A stretch of DNA of 64,000 bases from Bradyrhizobium forestalis (GCF_002795245.1 NZ_PGVG01000010.1:160152-224151), one strand, 5' to 3'; positions 30,750 through 42,314 are shown, counted from the first letter of the stretch. Numbers and translations: made by a program. The notes: a model not told the origin generated them from the letters alone.

Positions 30750-30803
30750 CAGGCGCGCTCCCTCCATTGTGGCAGACGATGGCGGGAGCGGGGAAAAGTT
30801 GAG

Positions 30804-31727
30804 ATGCTCTCGTTCCTGATCCGTCGCATCCTGCAGACCATTCCGACCGTGCTCGCCGTCGTGCTGCTGGTCTTCGTGCTGTTCAGCGTTGTTCCCGGCA
30901 GCATCGTGTCGACCATGAGCGACGACAGCGATCCGCAGGTCGAGCTGCGCATGAAGAAGCAGCTCGGTCTCGATCAACCCGTCTACATGCGCTTCGGCGT
31001 CTATGTCGCGAGGCTTGCGACCGGTGATCTGGGAGCCTCGTTCCGGACCCGCGAGCCGGTCACGACCATGATCGCCAAGCGGGCCTGGCCGACGCTGCAA
31101 CTGATCTTCGCCTCCATGGCGTTTGCGGTTCTGCTCGGCGTGCCGCTCGGCTTCATCGCGGCCTTGCGGCCGGGCAGCCTCGTCGATACCGTCTCCATGG
31201 TCCTGGCGGTGTCGGGCTTGTCATTGGCCAAATTCTGGCTCGGACTGCTGTTGATGTACCTGTTCGCCTTGAGGCTCGGCTGGCTGCCGAGTTTCGGCTA
31301 TGGCGATGGCAGCCTCAAATATCTGATCCTGCCGGCCGTGACGCTCGGCGTCTCGCCGATGGCGCTGCTGGCCCGGACGACGCGCGCCGCGGTCCTCGAG
31401 ATCATGACCGCGGACTTCGTCCGCACGGCGCGGTCGAAGGGCATGAGCGAGACCAGGGTCGTGAAGTGGCACGTGATGCGCAACGCGCTCGTCCTCATTC
31501 TCACGACCATGGGCCTGCAGTTCGGCGCGCTGATGGGGCAGGCGGTCGTGGTCGAGAAACTGTTCTCCTGGCCTGGGATCGGCTCGTTGCTGGTCGACAG
31601 CGTGCTCCAGCGCGGCATTCCCGCCGTCCAGGGCTCCATTCTCGTGGTGGTGCTGTTCTTTCTCGCGATCAATCTGCTGATCGACGTCCTCTACGGCGTG
31701 ATCGATCCCAGGATCAGATACGCATGA
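30804..31727 (+). CDS. Peptide ABC transporter permease, DppB type
   Basis: Inner-membrane permease of 307 residues with six membrane segments. The N-terminal segment FLIRRILQTIPTVLAVVLLV is the classical DppB/OppB opening, and the cytoplasmic EAA loop is DFVRTARSKGMSETRVVKWHVMRNAL (about 200-225), the contact to the ATPases. It overlaps the second permease gene as ATGA. Confidence 0.93.
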   Translation: MLSFLIRRILQTIPTVLAVVLLVFVLFSVVPGSIVSTMSDDSDPQVELRMKKQLGLDQPVYMRFGVYVARLATGDLGASFRTREPVTTMIAKRAWPTLQLIFASMAFAVLLGVPLGFIAALRPGSLVDTVSMVLAVSGLSLAKFWLGLLLMYLFALRLGWLPSFGYGDGSLKYLILPAVTLGVSPMALLARTTRAAVLEIMTADFVRTARSKGMSETRVVKWHVMRNALVLILTTMGLQFGALMGQAVVVEKLFSWPGIGSLLVDSVLQRGIPAVQGSILVVVLFFLAINLLIDVLYGVIDPRIRYA

Positions 31728-32541
31728 AGCTCCGCGCCAATCTCGTCATCGGCGGGTCGTTGTTCGCGCTGGCGATCATCGTCGGCCTGCTCGCGCCCTG
31801 GCTGGCGCACACCGATCCCGTCATGGACGCCAATCTGATGAATGCGGAGGAGCCACCGAGCTGGACCTGGTGGTTCGGCACCGACGGGCAGGGCCGCGAC
31901 ATCTATTCCCGCGTCGTCTACGGCGCCCGCATCTCGCTGACGGTCGGCATCGTCTCGCAGCTCATCAACAGCATCATCGGCGTGGGACTCGGTCTGAGCG
32001 CCGGCTATTTTGGCGGCTGGTGGGACGATGTCGTCAATGCCCTGACCAACCTGATGCTCGCGATTCCCTCGTTGATCTTCGCGCTCGCCATCATGGCGGT
32101 GCTTGGACCAGGCCTGACCAGCCTGCTGATTGCGCTCGGGTTGACCAACTGGTCCTTCACCTGCCGGCTCGCGCGCGCATCGGCACTGTCGCTGCGGAAC
32201 CAGGGCTATGTGCAGGCCGCAACCGTGCTCGGCTACGGCGATCTGCGCATCATGATCACGCAGCTCCTGCCGAACATGCTCGGGCCCATCGTCGTCATTG
32301 GCACGCTCGGCATGGGCAGCGCGGTCCTCTCCGAAGCCGCATTGTCGTTCCTCGGCCTCGGCGTTCGTCCGCCTTTTCCCAGCTGGGGCAGCATGTTGTC
32401 GGAGGCCCGCGACCAGATCACGACGGCGCCGTGGCTCTCGGTGTTTCCCGGCCTTGCCATCTTCCTGACGGTGCTCGGCCTCAACCTGCTCGGCGATGGC
32501 CTGCGTGACATTCTCGATCCCCAATCGCGGAGCCGGCGCAC

Positions 32542-32545
<4 letters not shown>
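31724..32545 (+). CDS. Peptide ABC transporter permease, DppC type
   Basis: Second permease, 273 residues with six membrane segments. The N-terminal domain has FGTDGQGRDIYSRVVYGARISL, the DppC/OppC signature, and the EAA-type loop is QGYVQAATVLGYGDLRIMITQLLPN. The ATG at 31724 overlaps the stop of the previous gene; an apparent longer frame from 31466 is the shadow of that gene. Its stop overlaps the first ATPase gene as ATGA. Confidence 0.93.
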
Positions 32546-34552
<2,007 letters not shown>

Positions 34553-34596
34553 AACGGAGGGCAGGTCTGCTGCCGTCCATCCCACCGGGCCGTGAT

Positions 34597-34757
34597 TCAA
34601 GCTCCTGAAGAGGGCGTGCGCCGCGCGATGCATCGGCTAAGCACGCGCCGTGCGGCTCGCGCGCGCGGTGATGGTGGAGATGGGCATTCCTGGCCACCGC
34701 CGACGTCACCGGCGCTGCGCGAAGAGTGCGGGACTGGCAGCCGGATTTCGCGAACGG
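34597..34757 (+). pseudogene. Remnant of the 3' end of mtnK
   Basis: This stretch aligns with bases 28616-28778 of mtnK in the same orientation. The intact gene ends VRLARAMMVE...ADVTSAARKLRNWQPEFAAN; here VRLARAVMVEM is followed after a frameshift by ATADVTGAARRVRDWQPDF. Small indels and no start remain, so it is not expressed as protein. It stands between the peptide transporter and the stop of the UPF0182 gene. It implies that a second mtnK copy, or a duplicated mtnK end, once flanked the transporter block. Confidence 0.8.
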
Positions 34758-34781
34758 CTGGGTCGTGTGCTCACGGGTCAA

Positions 34782-37571
34782 TCAGCGGCTGCCCGATTGC
34801 CGGCGGATCTCCTCCAAAATACCTCGCATCACGCCGATCTCTTTGCCGAAGCCTGTCCAATCGCCGGATTTCAATCGCTCCATGGCGTGATTGTAGTGAT
34901 CGAGCGCCTCCTGCGCGCGCCTTGCCGCGGACCCGTCGCTGGGCGATTCCACGGTCGCAGCCGGCGCCGGCGCGGGTTCGTCGTCCACGAAGAGTGCCGA
35001 CAGGGCCTCAGCAAGTGTTTCCTTCATGACGACGTGCTCGCCATAGGCGGCGATCACCCGCTTGAGCTCCGGCAAATGTCCTTGCTCGGCCCGCAAATAC
35101 AGCGGCGACACGTAGAGAATCGAATTCTCGATCGGGATGACGAGCAGATTTCCCCGGATCACCCGCGACCCCATCTGGTTCCACAGCGAAATCTGTTGGG
35201 AGATCTCCGTGTTCTGATGAATTCGCGCCTCGATCTGGAACGGTCCGTAGACCAGCTTCTCCTTGGGAAATTCGTACACGACCAGCTTGCCATAGCCGGG
35301 CTCGTCGCAGCGCGCGGCGAGCCATGCGATCATGTTGTCGCGACGGCTCGGCACCATCGGGATCATGATGAAGAACTCGGCTTGCGCCTCTCCAGGCAGC
35401 CGCATGATGATGTAGTAAGGGGCCATCGTGGTAATGCCGTCGATGGAAGAGACGCCGTCGCCAGCCGGCTGACGCGGAAATTGCCAGAGGTCCTCGCGGT
35501 TATAGAAAACATCGGCCGCTTCCATGTGATAGGTCTGGAAAAGCCGCGCCTGAATCAGGAAGAGGTCTTCGGGATAGCGAATGTGCTTTTGCAGATCGGA
35601 CGGCATGGCCGCGAACGGCTTGAACAGGTCCGGGAAGATTCGGTGATAGGTCGCGGCGATCGGGTCCGCCGAGTCCATCAGGTAAAAGTCGACGGTGCCG
35701 TTGTAGGCGTCGATCACGACCTTCACCGAATTGCGGATATAGTTGAGGTTGTGGCCGGGCACAGGTTGTGCATAGGGAAAATATTCGCTCGTCGTGTAGG
35801 CATCCTGCATCCAGAACATCCGGCCCTCGCTGACGACCAGATAGGGATCGTGATCGAGAGCGAGGAACGGGGCGATCGTGCCGACCCGCTTCTGGATGTT
35901 GCGCCGGATCATGATCCGGCTTTCGTCGCCGATGTAGTCTGACAGCAGCAGGTTTACATCGTTGAAATGGTCGGCGAAGATCAGTCTCCGCACCATGCCC
36001 GACAGCGGCACGCCGCCGGAGCCGTCATAGGACGCGTAGACATTGTCCTTTCCCTTGGGATAATCGAATTCCGGCACGGTTCCCTTGACGATGACATAGT
36101 CCTCAGTCTGCTGTCCGTAGTAGATGCGCGGCTCGCGAATGGCGGGACCTCCGTGTGCGACCGGAGGAATGTCGTGCAGATAGAGAAGCGGAAGTCCTTC
36201 GCCGCTCTTCTGGGTGACCGGACTCATCACCACACCATTGCCGTGGGTGAACAGGATGTGGCGGTTGACCCAGGTTTGCGCGTTGGATGGCAGCAGCGCG
36301 GAATTCAGCTCGCGGCCTGAGATCATCACGCTTTGGTAGGTATCGCCAAACCAGTAGCGATCGACATCGAGGTCGCGCAGTTTGTAGTAGGTGCGAATCT
36401 CCTGCAGTTGCGCGTAAGTGTCGGCCAATGGTTGCCAATCCCACAGCCTTATATTTTCAATGGTGGCCTTGTTGGCCTCGAGTGCCCTGAAAGTCAGGTT
36501 CTGTTCCGCAGGAAAAGGCTTCGGTACGATCCGATTGAGATTGTAGGCCTCACGGGTCAGGGTAATGTTGCGTTCGATGTAGGGCCGCTCCCACTCCAGC
36601 TCGTTCGGCCCGACGTAGAAGCGCTGAAAGACCGCGGGGATGATGCCCGACAGCAGCAAGGCTCCGCCGAACAGCAGCACAAGCGCGGCGGTGGGAAGGC
36701 GGTAGGTACGCACCCACAGGTTCGCGCATGCCGCCAAAGCGGCGACGATCGAAAGTGCGATCAGCAGCCATAGGAGCGGCAATTCCACATTGACGTCGGT
36801 GAAGCCTGCGCCGACCACCACGCCGTTGTCGCCGTACAGCAGGAGATAGCGGTCGAGACTGTAGGACCACGCCTTCACGCCAAAGAAGAGGCCGAGAAGC
36901 GCCGAGCCGTGCGAGATCGCCGCTGGCGATATTCGCTGGGCTCGGTCTTCGATGTCGCCATAGATCCAGTAGATAGATCCGGCGAACAGTGCGCCCATGA
37001 CGAGCATCAGCAATGCCCAATTTTTCATGGCCACAAGGGCGGGCAGGGAAAAGAGGTAGAAGCCGATATCCTTGTCGTACAAGGGATCGTTGGCGCCGTA
37101 GGGCACCTGATAGATGAAGCGCAGAAGAGTGCTCCAGTTGCCGACTTCGCCCCAGGCGACGAACAGAGCGAAGAGGCCGCTACTCGCGGCGATCACGATG
37201 CGCCACGGCAGCCGTTCGCGCAGGAATTCCAACGGATCGGGCGCCGCCGCAGTGGCCGCAAGCGGCGGGCCGAAGGCCGCAGGCAACCGGCTTCGGCGCC
37301 CGGAGAGGCCGAGTGCAAGGCGCGCGTTTGTCCACAAGACGGCGGCGGTCGCCGCGAAAACAACGAGGAAGACGGCGGCTTTCGCGCCGATCGTGGTCCA
37401 GAAGACCTGCCTGTAGCCGATCGACGAGAACCACATCCAGTCGACCAGGAAGTCGGCGACGAGAGCGAGCAGGATCAGGCCGATTGCGGCGATGATGGCC
37501 GCCATGATGAATCCCACCACGGCGCTTCGCCCTGGTGCCTTCCGTTCGGGTCCGGAAATCCCGATCGTCAT
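34782..37571 (-). CDS. UPF0182 family large membrane protein
   Basis: A 929-residue protein of the UPF0182/COG1615 family, function unknown. The N-terminal third has about seven membrane segments (first near 18-42, AVVGFIMAAIIAAIGLILLA; last near 295-315). The rest is a large extracytoplasmic part with family sequence such as NFTHGNGVVMSP-like HILFTHGNGVVMSP and DSADPIAATYHRIFPDLF. The C-terminus ends with a Pro/Ala-rich linker and a short charged helix, as usual for the family. It is convergent with the peptide transporter, and its stop lies 25 bases after the mtnK remnant. No partner gene is adjacent. Confidence 0.9.
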   Translation of the reverse strand: MTIGISGPERKAPGRSAVVGFIMAAIIAAIGLILLALVADFLVDWMWFSSIGYRQVFWTTIGAKAAVFLVVFAATAAVLWTNARLALGLSGRRSRLPAAFGPPLAATAAAPDPLEFLRERLPWRIVIAASSGLFALFVAWGEVGNWSTLLRFIYQVPYGANDPLYDKDIGFYLFSLPALVAMKNWALLMLVMGALFAGSIYWIYGDIEDRAQRISPAAISHGSALLGLFFGVKAWSYSLDRYLLLYGDNGVVVGAGFTDVNVELPLLWLLIALSIVAALAACANLWVRTYRLPTAALVLLFGGALLLSGIIPAVFQRFYVGPNELEWERPYIERNITLTREAYNLNRIVPKPFPAEQNLTFRALEANKATIENIRLWDWQPLADTYAQLQEIRTYYKLRDLDVDRYWFGDTYQSVMISGRELNSALLPSNAQTWVNRHILFTHGNGVVMSPVTQKSGEGLPLLYLHDIPPVAHGGPAIREPRIYYGQQTEDYVIVKGTVPEFDYPKGKDNVYASYDGSGGVPLSGMVRRLIFADHFNDVNLLLSDYIGDESRIMIRRNIQKRVGTIAPFLALDHDPYLVVSEGRMFWMQDAYTTSEYFPYAQPVPGHNLNYIRNSVKVVIDAYNGTVDFYLMDSADPIAATYHRIFPDLFKPFAAMPSDLQKHIRYPEDLFLIQARLFQTYHMEAADVFYNREDLWQFPRQPAGDGVSSIDGITTMAPYYIIMRLPGEAQAEFFIMIPMVPSRRDNMIAWLAARCDEPGYGKLVVYEFPKEKLVYGPFQIEARIHQNTEISQQISLWNQMGSRVIRGNLLVIPIENSILYVSPLYLRAEQGHLPELKRVIAAYGEHVVMKETLAEALSALFVDDEPAPAPAATVESPSDGSAARRAQEALDHYNHAMERLKSGDWTGFGKEIGVMRGILEEIRRQSGSR

Positions 37572-37837
37572 AGTGACATTATAGCAGAACGACTGGCGTG
37601 GCGCGCCTGTCGCGGGGGCGCCGCACCTGCTTTTTGCTCCGCCCTGCTACAATAGGCGGATGCCCGCATCAGGCTGCGCATCGAACTCGGGAGGACGCGC
37701 GAGTGCTTGGGGGCTGCGTGTTGTCCGCTTTGTCGTCAAACCGCCATTCAAGCCCCTAAAAGGAGACGGGCGCGGCTCGAACGACGGTGCTCGAGTCGGT
37801 GATCTGGTAGGCGCATAAGTCACGCCAATTCCGGGCT
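37572..37837. other. Empty stretch upstream of the UPF0182 gene
   Basis: No gene, RNA or repeat is recognised here. It should contain the UPF0182 promoter on the minus strand. The adjoining part up to 38189 holds only the doubtful small frame at 37838-38050 and a hairpin at 38182. Confidence 0.5.
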
Positions 37838-38050
37838 CTAGCTGGTGAGGTCGAGGGAGAAGCCTCCGTTGAGATAGGCAAGCGTGGCGGAGGTCGAGGG
37901 TACGGAGGTATCGACGTTCAACAGGCCACCTTGGTGGGACCAGGCGTCGCCTCCCGTCCCCATGAAGGTCAAGGCGTCACTCCCGGTGAAGATCCCGATC
38001 CTCGTGACGTCGAAGGCCCCGGTGACCGAGGCGGCGATGAGCGATGACAT
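37838..38050 (-). CDS. Small hypothetical protein, doubtful
   Basis: A 70-codon frame with unbiased, protein-like composition (few Arg, many Ser, Thr, Gly and Leu), unlike the Arg-rich shadow frames in this genome. There is only a weak ribosome site (GTAGG) close to the ATG. No signal peptide, membrane segment or known domain is seen. The second half (AWSHQGGLLNVDTSVPSTSA) could be a piece of a larger secreted or repeat protein, so this may be a gene fragment. Confidence 0.3.
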   Translation of the reverse strand: MSSLIAASVTGAFDVTRIGIFTGSDALTFMGTGGDAWSHQGGLLNVDTSVPSTSATLAYLNGGFSLDLTS

Positions 38051-38181
38051 CCTACGCCTGTTTTGCCCGACGCGTCAAAATGCCGGTACGGTCGCGCTCA
38101 CGCCATAGGGGGCTCGGCAAGCGCCTGAACTTCCTCACTGTTTCTACTGTGCATGGGGTTGTTTTCGCACTTTTTGTTTTG

Positions 38182-38206
38182 GCGGCGGTCTACTCCGCCG
38201 CTTTTT
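38182..38206 (+). terminator. Hairpin with T run on the plus strand
   Basis: GCGGCGG pairs with CCGCCGC around a 6-base loop and is followed by five T on the plus strand. It overlaps the stop of the minus-strand permease gene. In that direction no T run follows, so it would only terminate a plus-strand transcript, for which no gene is evident. Confidence 0.45.
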
Positions 38207-39215
38207 CCCTTAAGCGCTGCGCGTAGACGTTGATGACCAGCGCCGCCAGCAGGATCAGGCCGCGGATCAGGATCTTCAGGAAGCTGTCGATGTTGACGTG
38301 GTCGAGGCCGTTGTTGAGGACGCCGAGCACGAACAGGCCGACGATGGTGTTGCCGATGCCGCCGCGGCCGCCGAACAGGCTGGTGCCGCCGACCACGACG
38401 GCGGCGATGGAGTCGAGCAGATAGGTGTCGAACTCGTTCTGCTGCGCGCTGCCGAAATGGGCGACGCCGAGCATGCCGCCGATGCCGGAGCACACCGCCG
38501 AGATCACCATCACCGCACCCAGGATGAGCTTGACGTTGAGGCCGGAATATTCGGCCGCCTCGCGGTTGCCCCCGACCATGTAGACGTAGCGGCCGAAGCG
38601 CGTGTAGGTCAGCACCAGATGGCCGCCGAGCAGCATGATGGCGGCGACGATGACGATCCAGGGGATGCCGCCGATCGAGCCGGAGCCGAGCGTCGTGATC
38701 AGGCTCGGCACCTTGTAGGCGATCTGACCGCGCACCAGCAGCGCGGAGATGCCGGCGGCGATCTGCATCATCGCCAGGGTCATGATGAAGGAGGGGATGC
38801 CGATCACGGTCAGCCCGAGCGCGTTGACGAGGCCGAGCAGGGCGCAGAGCAGGATCGACAGGATGATCGCAACCGCGCCGGGCAGGGGGATGTTGGCGAT
38901 GTTGACGTAGGATTCCTGCAGCGTGAAGTAGGCGACCGCGATACCGGTGACGTTGGCGATGCTGGCGATCGAGAGGTCGATCTCGGCGCAGAGGATCACG
39001 AAGGTGAGGCCGACGGCGATGATGCCTGTCACCGACACCTGCGTCAGGATGTTGCCGAGATTGTCGAGCGTCGCGAAGGAGGGGCTGGCGAAGGCGAAGA
39101 AGGCGGAGAGGAAGATCAGCGTCAGGAACGGGGCGATGTTGCGCATCTGCGAGCGCAGGAAGGGCGCAAGGCCCCGCGCCCGATGGGCTTCCGCAAAAGC
39201 CGTTTCACTGCTCAT
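38190..39215 (-). CDS. Sugar ABC transporter permease, RbsC type
   Basis: Inner-membrane permease of 341 residues, branched-chain/ribose family, with about nine to ten membrane segments. Family blocks are VGLTFVILCAEIDLSIASI near residue 75, GRYVYMVGGNREAAEYSGLNV near 215 and GVAHFGSAQQNEFDTYLLDSIAAVVVGGTSLFGGRGG near 265. The start at 39215 has GGAG upstream; the longer frame to 39830 is a shadow of the ATPase gene. It is the last gene of a minus-strand operon: binding protein, ATPase, permease. Confidence 0.92.
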   Translation of the reverse strand: MSSETAFAEAHRARGLAPFLRSQMRNIAPFLTLIFLSAFFAFASPSFATLDNLGNILTQVSVTGIIAVGLTFVILCAEIDLSIASIANVTGIAVAYFTLQESYVNIANIPLPGAVAIILSILLCALLGLVNALGLTVIGIPSFIMTLAMMQIAAGISALLVRGQIAYKVPSLITTLGSGSIGGIPWIVIVAAIMLLGGHLVLTYTRFGRYVYMVGGNREAAEYSGLNVKLILGAVMVISAVCSGIGGMLGVAHFGSAQQNEFDTYLLDSIAAVVVGGTSLFGGRGGIGNTIVGLFVLGVLNNGLDHVNIDSFLKILIRGLILLAALVINVYAQRLREKAAE

Positions 39216-39226
39216 GTGCTTCTCCG

Positions 39227-40729
39227 TCACGCCGCTTCCAGCAGGCGGTCCTTGCTGACCGGCTCGTTCTTGAATTCCCGCACCAAGGCGCCGCGCTTGA
39301 GCACGAGGATGCGGTCGGCCAGCGACAGCACCGTTTCCGGCTCGGTCGACAGCACGATGATGGCGAGCCCCCTGGCGCGGAGGTCGCGGACGATGTTGAT
39401 GACGTCGTTCTTGGCGCCGACATCCATGCCGCGGGTCGGCTCGCACAGCACCAGGAGTTTGGGCGGGTAGGTCAGCCATTTCGCCAGCGCGACCTTCTGC
39501 TGGTTGCCGCCCGAGAGCATGCCGAGATCGAGCCCGACCACGGGCGGCCGGATCTGCAGCTGGTCGACCTGGCGCTTGGCGATGTCGCGCTCCTGCGCCG
39601 GCTTGAGCAGCAACGCCGAGATGCGGTCGAGAATGCTGATCGAGATGTTCTTGTAGACCGGCTCCTGGTGGAACAGCATGTCGCGCCGGCTCTCCGGCAC
39701 CAGCGCCACGCCGGCGCGCCGCGCCGCCGCCGTGCTGGCAAAGGTCTTGCGCGTGCCGTCCACGGCGAGCGTGCCGCCGTCCGGCTTCAGCTTGCCGAAC
39801 AGGATGCGTGACAGCTCCTGCTGGCCGCAACCCATGAAGCCGTAGATGCCGAGCACTTCGCCGGCGCGGGCCTCGAACGAGACCTCCTGAAGGCTGCGGG
39901 ACAGCGACAGCTGGTCGACCTTGAGAACGACCTGGCTGTCGCTCGGCTGCGGCAGCATCAGATCGTCGGTATAGCTATGCTCGAGCACCTCGCCGCCGCG
40001 GCCGATCATGGCCTCGATCAGCGCGCCCTTGCTGGTCGCCGCGCTTGCCGTCTCCGCAACCTTCCGGCCATTGCGGAACACGGTCACCGTGTCGGACACG
40101 CGCAAAATGTCCTCGATGAAATGCGAGATGAAGACGATGGCGGTGCCTTCCTCGCGCAGCCGCCTGAGCGTTGCGAACAGCCGCTCGACCTCGGGTGGGG
40201 AGAGGGCGGAGGTCGGCTCGTCCAGGATGACGATGCGCGCGCCCGAGAACAGCACGCGGGCGATCTCGATCAGCTGCTGCAGTCCGATCGGGAGGTCGCC
40301 GAGCCGCGCCATGGGGTCGACGTCGATGCCGAAGCGGGCGAGCTGCTCGCCCGCTTCGCGCGCCATCCGCCGCCATTGCACGAGGCCGAGCGCGTTGGTC
40401 GGCTGGTTGCCGAGGAAGACGTTCTCCGCGACCGTCAGGTCGGGCGCAACGCTGAGCTCCTGGTGCACCATGGCGATGCCGGCGGCGTGCGCATCGCGCG
40501 CCGAGCGGAAATGCATCTCCTGGCCGTCGACCAGGAAGCGGCCGGAGAACTCGGTGTGCACGCCGGCGATGATCTTCATCAGTGTGCTTTTTCCGGCGCC
40601 GTTCTCACCGACGAGACCGTGGATCTCGCCGGGATAGAGCGCGAAGTCGACACCACGAAGCGCTTCGACGCCGCCGAAGCTCTTCGTGATGCCCTGGAGT
40701 TCCAGGATGGGCTGTTGTCCCACAGTCAT
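39227..40729 (-). CDS. Sugar ABC transporter ATP-binding protein, RbsA type (two nucleotide-binding domains)
   Basis: A 500-residue fusion of two ABC domains. The N-terminal one has Walker A GENGAGKST, the modified signature LPIGLQQLIEIARVL and Walker B IVILDEPTSALSP. The C-terminal one has a degenerate Walker A (GFMGCGQQE), as is normal for RbsA/MglA proteins, and the signature LSGGNQQKVALAKWL. The start at 40729 was chosen at the family N-terminus, with the in-frame extension to 40777 rejected because it overlaps the binding-protein gene. The gap to the permease gene is 11 bases. Confidence 0.93.
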   Translation of the reverse strand: MTVGQQPILELQGITKSFGGVEALRGVDFALYPGEIHGLVGENGAGKSTLMKIIAGVHTEFSGRFLVDGQEMHFRSARDAHAAGIAMVHQELSVAPDLTVAENVFLGNQPTNALGLVQWRRMAREAGEQLARFGIDVDPMARLGDLPIGLQQLIEIARVLFSGARIVILDEPTSALSPPEVERLFATLRRLREEGTAIVFISHFIEDILRVSDTVTVFRNGRKVAETASAATSKGALIEAMIGRGGEVLEHSYTDDLMLPQPSDSQVVLKVDQLSLSRSLQEVSFEARAGEVLGIYGFMGCGQQELSRILFGKLKPDGGTLAVDGTRKTFASTAAARRAGVALVPESRRDMLFHQEPVYKNISISILDRISALLLKPAQERDIAKRQVDQLQIRPPVVGLDLGMLSGGNQQKVALAKWLTYPPKLLVLCEPTRGMDVGAKNDVINIVRDLRARGLAIIVLSTEPETVLSLADRILVLKRGALVREFKNEPVSKDRLLEAA

Positions 40730-40749
40730 GAAAGTTCGGATCTGGAGCC

Positions 40750-41772
40750 TCAGATCAGGAAGTGATCCTGCATCCACTGCATCCCGGCGGCGTTGGCCTT
40801 GGTCACGACCGGGCCGTCGGTGACGACGTTCTTCGGAATGCCCTGTCCGCTCTTCTCGCCCCCGACCACGGCGGAGACGCCCGCGATGATGGCGCCGCCA
40901 TGGATGCGGCAGGAGGGATTGCGGACGGTCGCGAACATGCGGCCTTCGCTCACCGCCTGGATCGCCGGCGGCATGGCGTCGACGCCGCCGATCAGGATGT
41001 TGGTGCGGCCCCGCGCCTTCATGATGTTGGCTGCCGCAAGCGCCATGTCGTCATTGTGGAAGAACGCCGCGTCGATCTGGGGATATTTCGTCAGGTAGGT
41101 TTCCCAGAGACGCGCCGTCTTGGACACGTCCCAGTCGGCCGGCTGAGTGTCGAGCACCTCGATGTTCGGGAATTGCTTGACCACCGAGTTGAAGCCCTTG
41201 GCGCGGCCTTGCGCACCGGTGTGCCCGAGCGCGCCCTGGGTCATGATGATCTTGCCCTTGCCGCCCATGGCGTTGCACAGCGCCTGGGTCACCGAGGCGC
41301 CCATGAACTCGTTGTCGGGGGCGAGGAAGGAGTGGACGTTGATCTGATCGAGAGGCGCGATCAGCGTGTCCATGTCGATCACGGGCGTGCCGGCGTCGAT
41401 CATCTTCTGCACCGGCTGGGTCAGGGTGCCGATACCGAAGGCCTGGATCGCGACGAAGTCCCATTTCTGGGAGGCCATGTTGTCGATCGCCGCGCGTTGC
41501 TTCACCGCGTCGAGCTGGCCATCGAACCAGGTGACCTCGACATTGAACAGCTTGCCCCAGAATTCCGCGGCCTGCTTGCCTTGCGCGCACCAGGTGGCCT
41601 GGAGGCCCGCATTGGAGAACGCCGCTTTCAGCGGCTTCTCGGATCGTCCGACTTCGGCTGCAAGTGCGGGGTTTATGCCCATGCTGCCGAGGATGGCAGT
41701 CGCGGCGCCGGCGGTCGCTGCCGCCTGAAGAAGATCGCGCCTCGTCGTCGAGAAGTCTTTCGTCCCGGACAT
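40750..41772 (-). CDS. Sugar ABC transporter substrate-binding protein
   Basis: Periplasmic binding protein of the ribose/galactose type I fold, 340 residues. The N-terminus has a twin-arginine type signal (STTRRDLLQAAATAGAATAI) with likely cleavage after ALAAE, so export through Tat is probable. The mature part contains WFDGQLDAVKQRAAIDNM, DMDTLIAPLDQ and FFHNDDMALAAANIMKARG, characteristic of the family. The start at 41772 follows GGGAGCGAGCG. First gene of the transporter operon. The sugar or polyol is not identifiable from the sequence. A terminator-like hairpin lies about 290 bases upstream in the same direction. Confidence 0.9.
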   Translation of the reverse strand: MSGTKDFSTTRRDLLQAAATAGAATAILGSMGINPALAAEVGRSEKPLKAAFSNAGLQATWCAQGKQAAEFWGKLFNVEVTWFDGQLDAVKQRAAIDNMASQKWDFVAIQAFGIGTLTQPVQKMIDAGTPVIDMDTLIAPLDQINVHSFLAPDNEFMGASVTQALCNAMGGKGKIIMTQGALGHTGAQGRAKGFNSVVKQFPNIEVLDTQPADWDVSKTARLWETYLTKYPQIDAAFFHNDDMALAAANIMKARGRTNILIGGVDAMPPAIQAVSEGRMFATVRNPSCRIHGGAIIAGVSAVVGGEKSGQGIPKNVVTDGPVVTKANAAGMQWMQDHFLI

Positions 41773-42056
41773 CGCTCGCTCCCATAAATTTTGTCGTCGG
41801 CGCGTCATTGCCTGCGCGACCGATGCCCGAAAGTCTCTCACAAGAGTTGTTGCCACTCAATCTGCAATCAACCGCGAGGCAGGCGTCGCATCAGCCGGGA
41901 GTGTCCGCTGCGCGTCACCGCGAGGTCGAGCATCGCCTGTCAGCGCGCGCATCGATCCTTGCGCGAGCGCGATGCGTCGTGCGCGCAAGGCTCGGCTACG
42001 ATGGCTGCTCGATTTGGTCGGAAGAAGCGTTCATCGGCCGCATCGGCCATGCACGC

Positions 42057-42085
42057 AAAAAAAGAGCGGGGCCCTGGCCCCGCTC
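42057..42085 (-). terminator. Strong terminator hairpin upstream of the sugar transporter
   Basis: On the minus strand a 9-bp G/C stem (GAGCGGGGC / GCCCCGCTC, 4-base loop) is followed by seven T. It would end a minus-strand transcript beginning between here and about 42300, where no gene is called. It may instead be an attenuator in the transporter leader. The rest of the gap 41773-42504 has no supported gene. Confidence 0.7.
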
Positions 42086-42314
42086 AAAAATTGTGTCGAC
42101 CCTATTATCCCCGATCTTAAGATTTGCTCTTGATTGACGGGGCGACGCTGCGTTTTGCGCGCCAGGGGCTCCTCCCGAGACTTGGACCACCAGGCCTCGA
42201 CCTCGCGGTCGAGCGCCTGAGCAAGAGGATGCTAGATCAACTTTTCTCACTTGTCATCATTTTCGGCAACGAATGTTCAAAATTCGAGCAGCTGACGAAA
42301 TGATCGAGCTGTTA

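Noticed and set aside
41996..42250. 84-codon minus-strand frame reading through the terminator hairpin
   Set aside because: It runs through the T run and stem of a strong terminator and has no family match; kept only as context for the possible small RNA.
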